This document shows, one piece after another, positions 62,936 through 64,000 of a stretch of 64,000 nucleotides of DNA. How positions within the stretch are numbered: position 1 is the first letter of the stretch; every line of letters begins with the position of its first letter. Origin of the DNA: Pisciglobus halotolerans (GTDB lineage: Bacteria; Bacillota; Bacilli; Lactobacillales; Carnobacteriaceae); the NCBI RefSeq assembly GCF_900113675.1, contig NZ_FOQE01000001.1:104819-168818 (forward strand). Direction: 5' to 3'. The translations under genes were made by a program, and so were the position numbers. The notes below the pieces were generated by a model that did not search any database, was not told where the DNA came from, and worked only from the letters and a program-made list of their open reading frames with translations.

Positions 62936-63894
62936 AAGAATGGCATATTCACAATCAAGATTATTTTCATACCCTATTACTAGAACACGTAACATTTTTA
63001 AAAGGAAATAAACAAATTTGGAATTTTCTGCTAGACGACCTTCAGCAGTATTTTAGTAACAAAGCTACTCCACTAAAGATCTACCAAGATGCTACTTTGC
63101 TTCCAAGAAATGACTTTTCTTTTATCGCCTTCTCCCCTAACGAAGACTTTGATTCAAAGGCCTTACAACAAATAATGAAAACTCAGAAAAAACAATTTTT
63201 AAATACCTTAACATTTTCACCTTTCTATAAAGCTTTAGCAGATAGTTGGGAAGAATTGATTGAAGAAGTCGAGTTTTTGAATAATCAAAACTCCTCTGCA
63301 TCTCTAAACTTTTCTCTTTTGCCTTTCGATCGAGACTGGGTCGCCAAGAATTTAGTTTTTTCAGAGAAAAGTTATCTAAATCTTTCAAATTTTAGAAAAA
63401 TTCTCTTTCAATTAGAAACGCTGGAAACAACTGTAGAAGGCAAGCAACAAATTATTTGTATCGTAAATCCAGAAAAATTTCTAACAAATGCAGAATTAAG
63501 CAGATTCTATGATTACTTAGAAAAGAATCCTAATGGAAAACACTATCTCATCATCACAGAATCAAATTTAGCAGCAGCAACAAATGTCTTTTACAACGAT
63601 ACTATAAGGAATAAACTGGATTGCTTCAAAGTAAAGAATAAGCTGATGAAAGACTTTCCAGCTAATTGGGATAATCAGCAGTTCAGCATAGCTTGCAATT
63701 GGTATATTAGTCTTGTGGATAAGTATAGGGATGAAACGGTGTTTTTAGACTTAGAGACTGTGGATAACTTAGAGACTTTTATTTATCTTTATTCTCTTTT
63801 TATTTTAACTAGTACGCCTTTAATCGTTGACTTAGCAAGGATTCCGAGCAGTCTTAGAAAATATTTTGAAAACTTGCTGCTAGATACGTTATAA
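62932..63894 (+). CDS. csn2: Csn2, long form
   Basis: A 320-residue protein. Position after cas2 and weak similarity in the opening (IWNFLLDDLQQYF) identify it as Csn2, which forms a DNA-encircling ring during spacer uptake and marks subtype II-A. It is about 100 residues longer than S. pyogenes Csn2, like the long form of S. thermophilus CRISPR1. Start overlaps the cas2 stop (ATGA). Its stop codon TAA (63892-63894) lies inside a -10 box next to the array. Confidence 0.85.
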   Translation: MKEWHIHNQDYFHTLLLEHVTFLKGNKQIWNFLLDDLQQYFSNKATPLKIYQDATLLPRNDFSFIAFSPNEDFDSKALQQIMKTQKKQFLNTLTFSPFYKALADSWEELIEEVEFLNNQNSSASLNFSLLPFDRDWVAKNLVFSEKSYLNLSNFRKILFQLETLETTVEGKQQIICIVNPEKFLTNAELSRFYDYLEKNPNGKHYLIITESNLAAATNVFYNDTIRNKLDCFKVKNKLMKDFPANWDNQQFSIACNWYISLVDKYRDETVFLDLETVDNLETFIYLYSLFILTSTPLIVDLARIPSSLRKYFENLLLDTL

Positions 63895-63895
63895 T
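63866..63895 (+). promoter_or_regulatory. Promoter of the CRISPR array inside the csn2 end
   Basis: TTGAAA (63866-63871), 18-bp spacer, TATAAT (63890-63895). The predicted start is near 63902, within the first repeat. Confidence 0.65.
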
Positions 63896-63898
63896 GAA

Positions 63899-64000
63899 AT
63901 TGACGTACCCTCGCATCTTTTGGTATAAGGAAACTAGGAGGGATTTAAGTGAAAAGATACCATGATTTTGGTACCCTCGCATCTTTTGGTATAAGGAAAC
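63899..64000 (+). CRISPR. Start of the type II-A CRISPR array (two repeats, one spacer)
   Basis: Two copies of a 36-bp repeat that begins ATTTTGGTACCC and ends GGTATAAGGAAAC, at 63899-63934 and 63965-64000, with a 30-bp spacer (63935-63964) between; the 66-bp period is normal for type II. The first copy differs at positions 4-6 (GAC for TTG). Complementarity to the tracrRNA on the same strand sets the direction of transcription as plus. The array continues past the window. Confidence 0.92.

Noticed and set aside
58276..64000. Subtype II-C
   Set aside because: A fourth gene after cas2 with Csn2-like position and features makes it II-A, despite the short Cas9.

Overview
This looks like a chromosomal window from a low-GC Gram-positive of the Lactobacillales, most likely Carnobacteriaceae or Enterococcaceae. 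The basis is strong AGGAGG ribosome binding sites, an arginine deiminase cluster, CopY/CopZ copper control, HrtBA-like ABC pairs and a type II-A CRISPR-Cas locus with a short Cas9. The species cannot be fixed from sequence alone. No rRNA or tRNA genes were seen.

Layout. 0-4.7 kb is a metal/redox block: the start of an RclA/MerA-like flavoprotein, an FNR-like regulator, a heavy-metal ATPase with an unusual CPG motif, and two small HMA metallochaperones whose promoters each carry an FNR-type palindrome near -41.5. A 281-bp MITE with an 8-bp target duplication lies here. 4.7-14.1 kb is a nine-gene run on the minus strand: an FtsX-type ABC pair, an OhrR-like MarR regulator, and a complete staphyloxanthin-type C30 carotenoid pathway (crtN, crtM, crtP, aldH, crtQ, crtO). 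14.3-23.7 kb holds DNA- and protein-damage genes (uvsE, msrA, an alkA-like glycosylase), a second ABC pair behind a TetR regulator, and mgtE. The mgtE gene is frameshifted at an A8 tract and preceded by a short leader ORF beginning MEPD. A NERD-nuclease gene sits between two arrays of 52-bp palindromic repeats.

24-36 kb has fetAB, a chemoreceptor, a MATE pump with a structured leader, a P1B-4 ATPase, copYZ, an acetyltransferase and a YfcC-type transporter. 35-41 kb is the arginine deiminase cluster (arcA, arcB, arcD with an in-frame TGA, arcC, arcR). 41-50 kb is cdd, repeat-rich intergenic DNA, pepF and a run of decayed small genes. 50-58 kb is nucleoside and vitamin B6 transport/salvage, small enzymes and membrane proteins. 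58.2-64 kb is a type II-A CRISPR locus (cas9, tracrRNA, cas1, cas2, long csn2, start of the array).

The most unusual signals are: (1) three intergenic arrays, two on either side of the NERD gene plus one near 23.7 kb and one near 42.9 kb, nearly all with an exact 52-bp period and hairpin units, some showing compensatory stem changes; (2) an MgtL-like MEPD leader peptide upstream of mgtE in a Gram-positive; (3) the csn2 stop codon lying inside a -10 box that abuts the CRISPR array. Several single-base frameshifts could be real decay or sequencing error; the sequence alone cannot tell.
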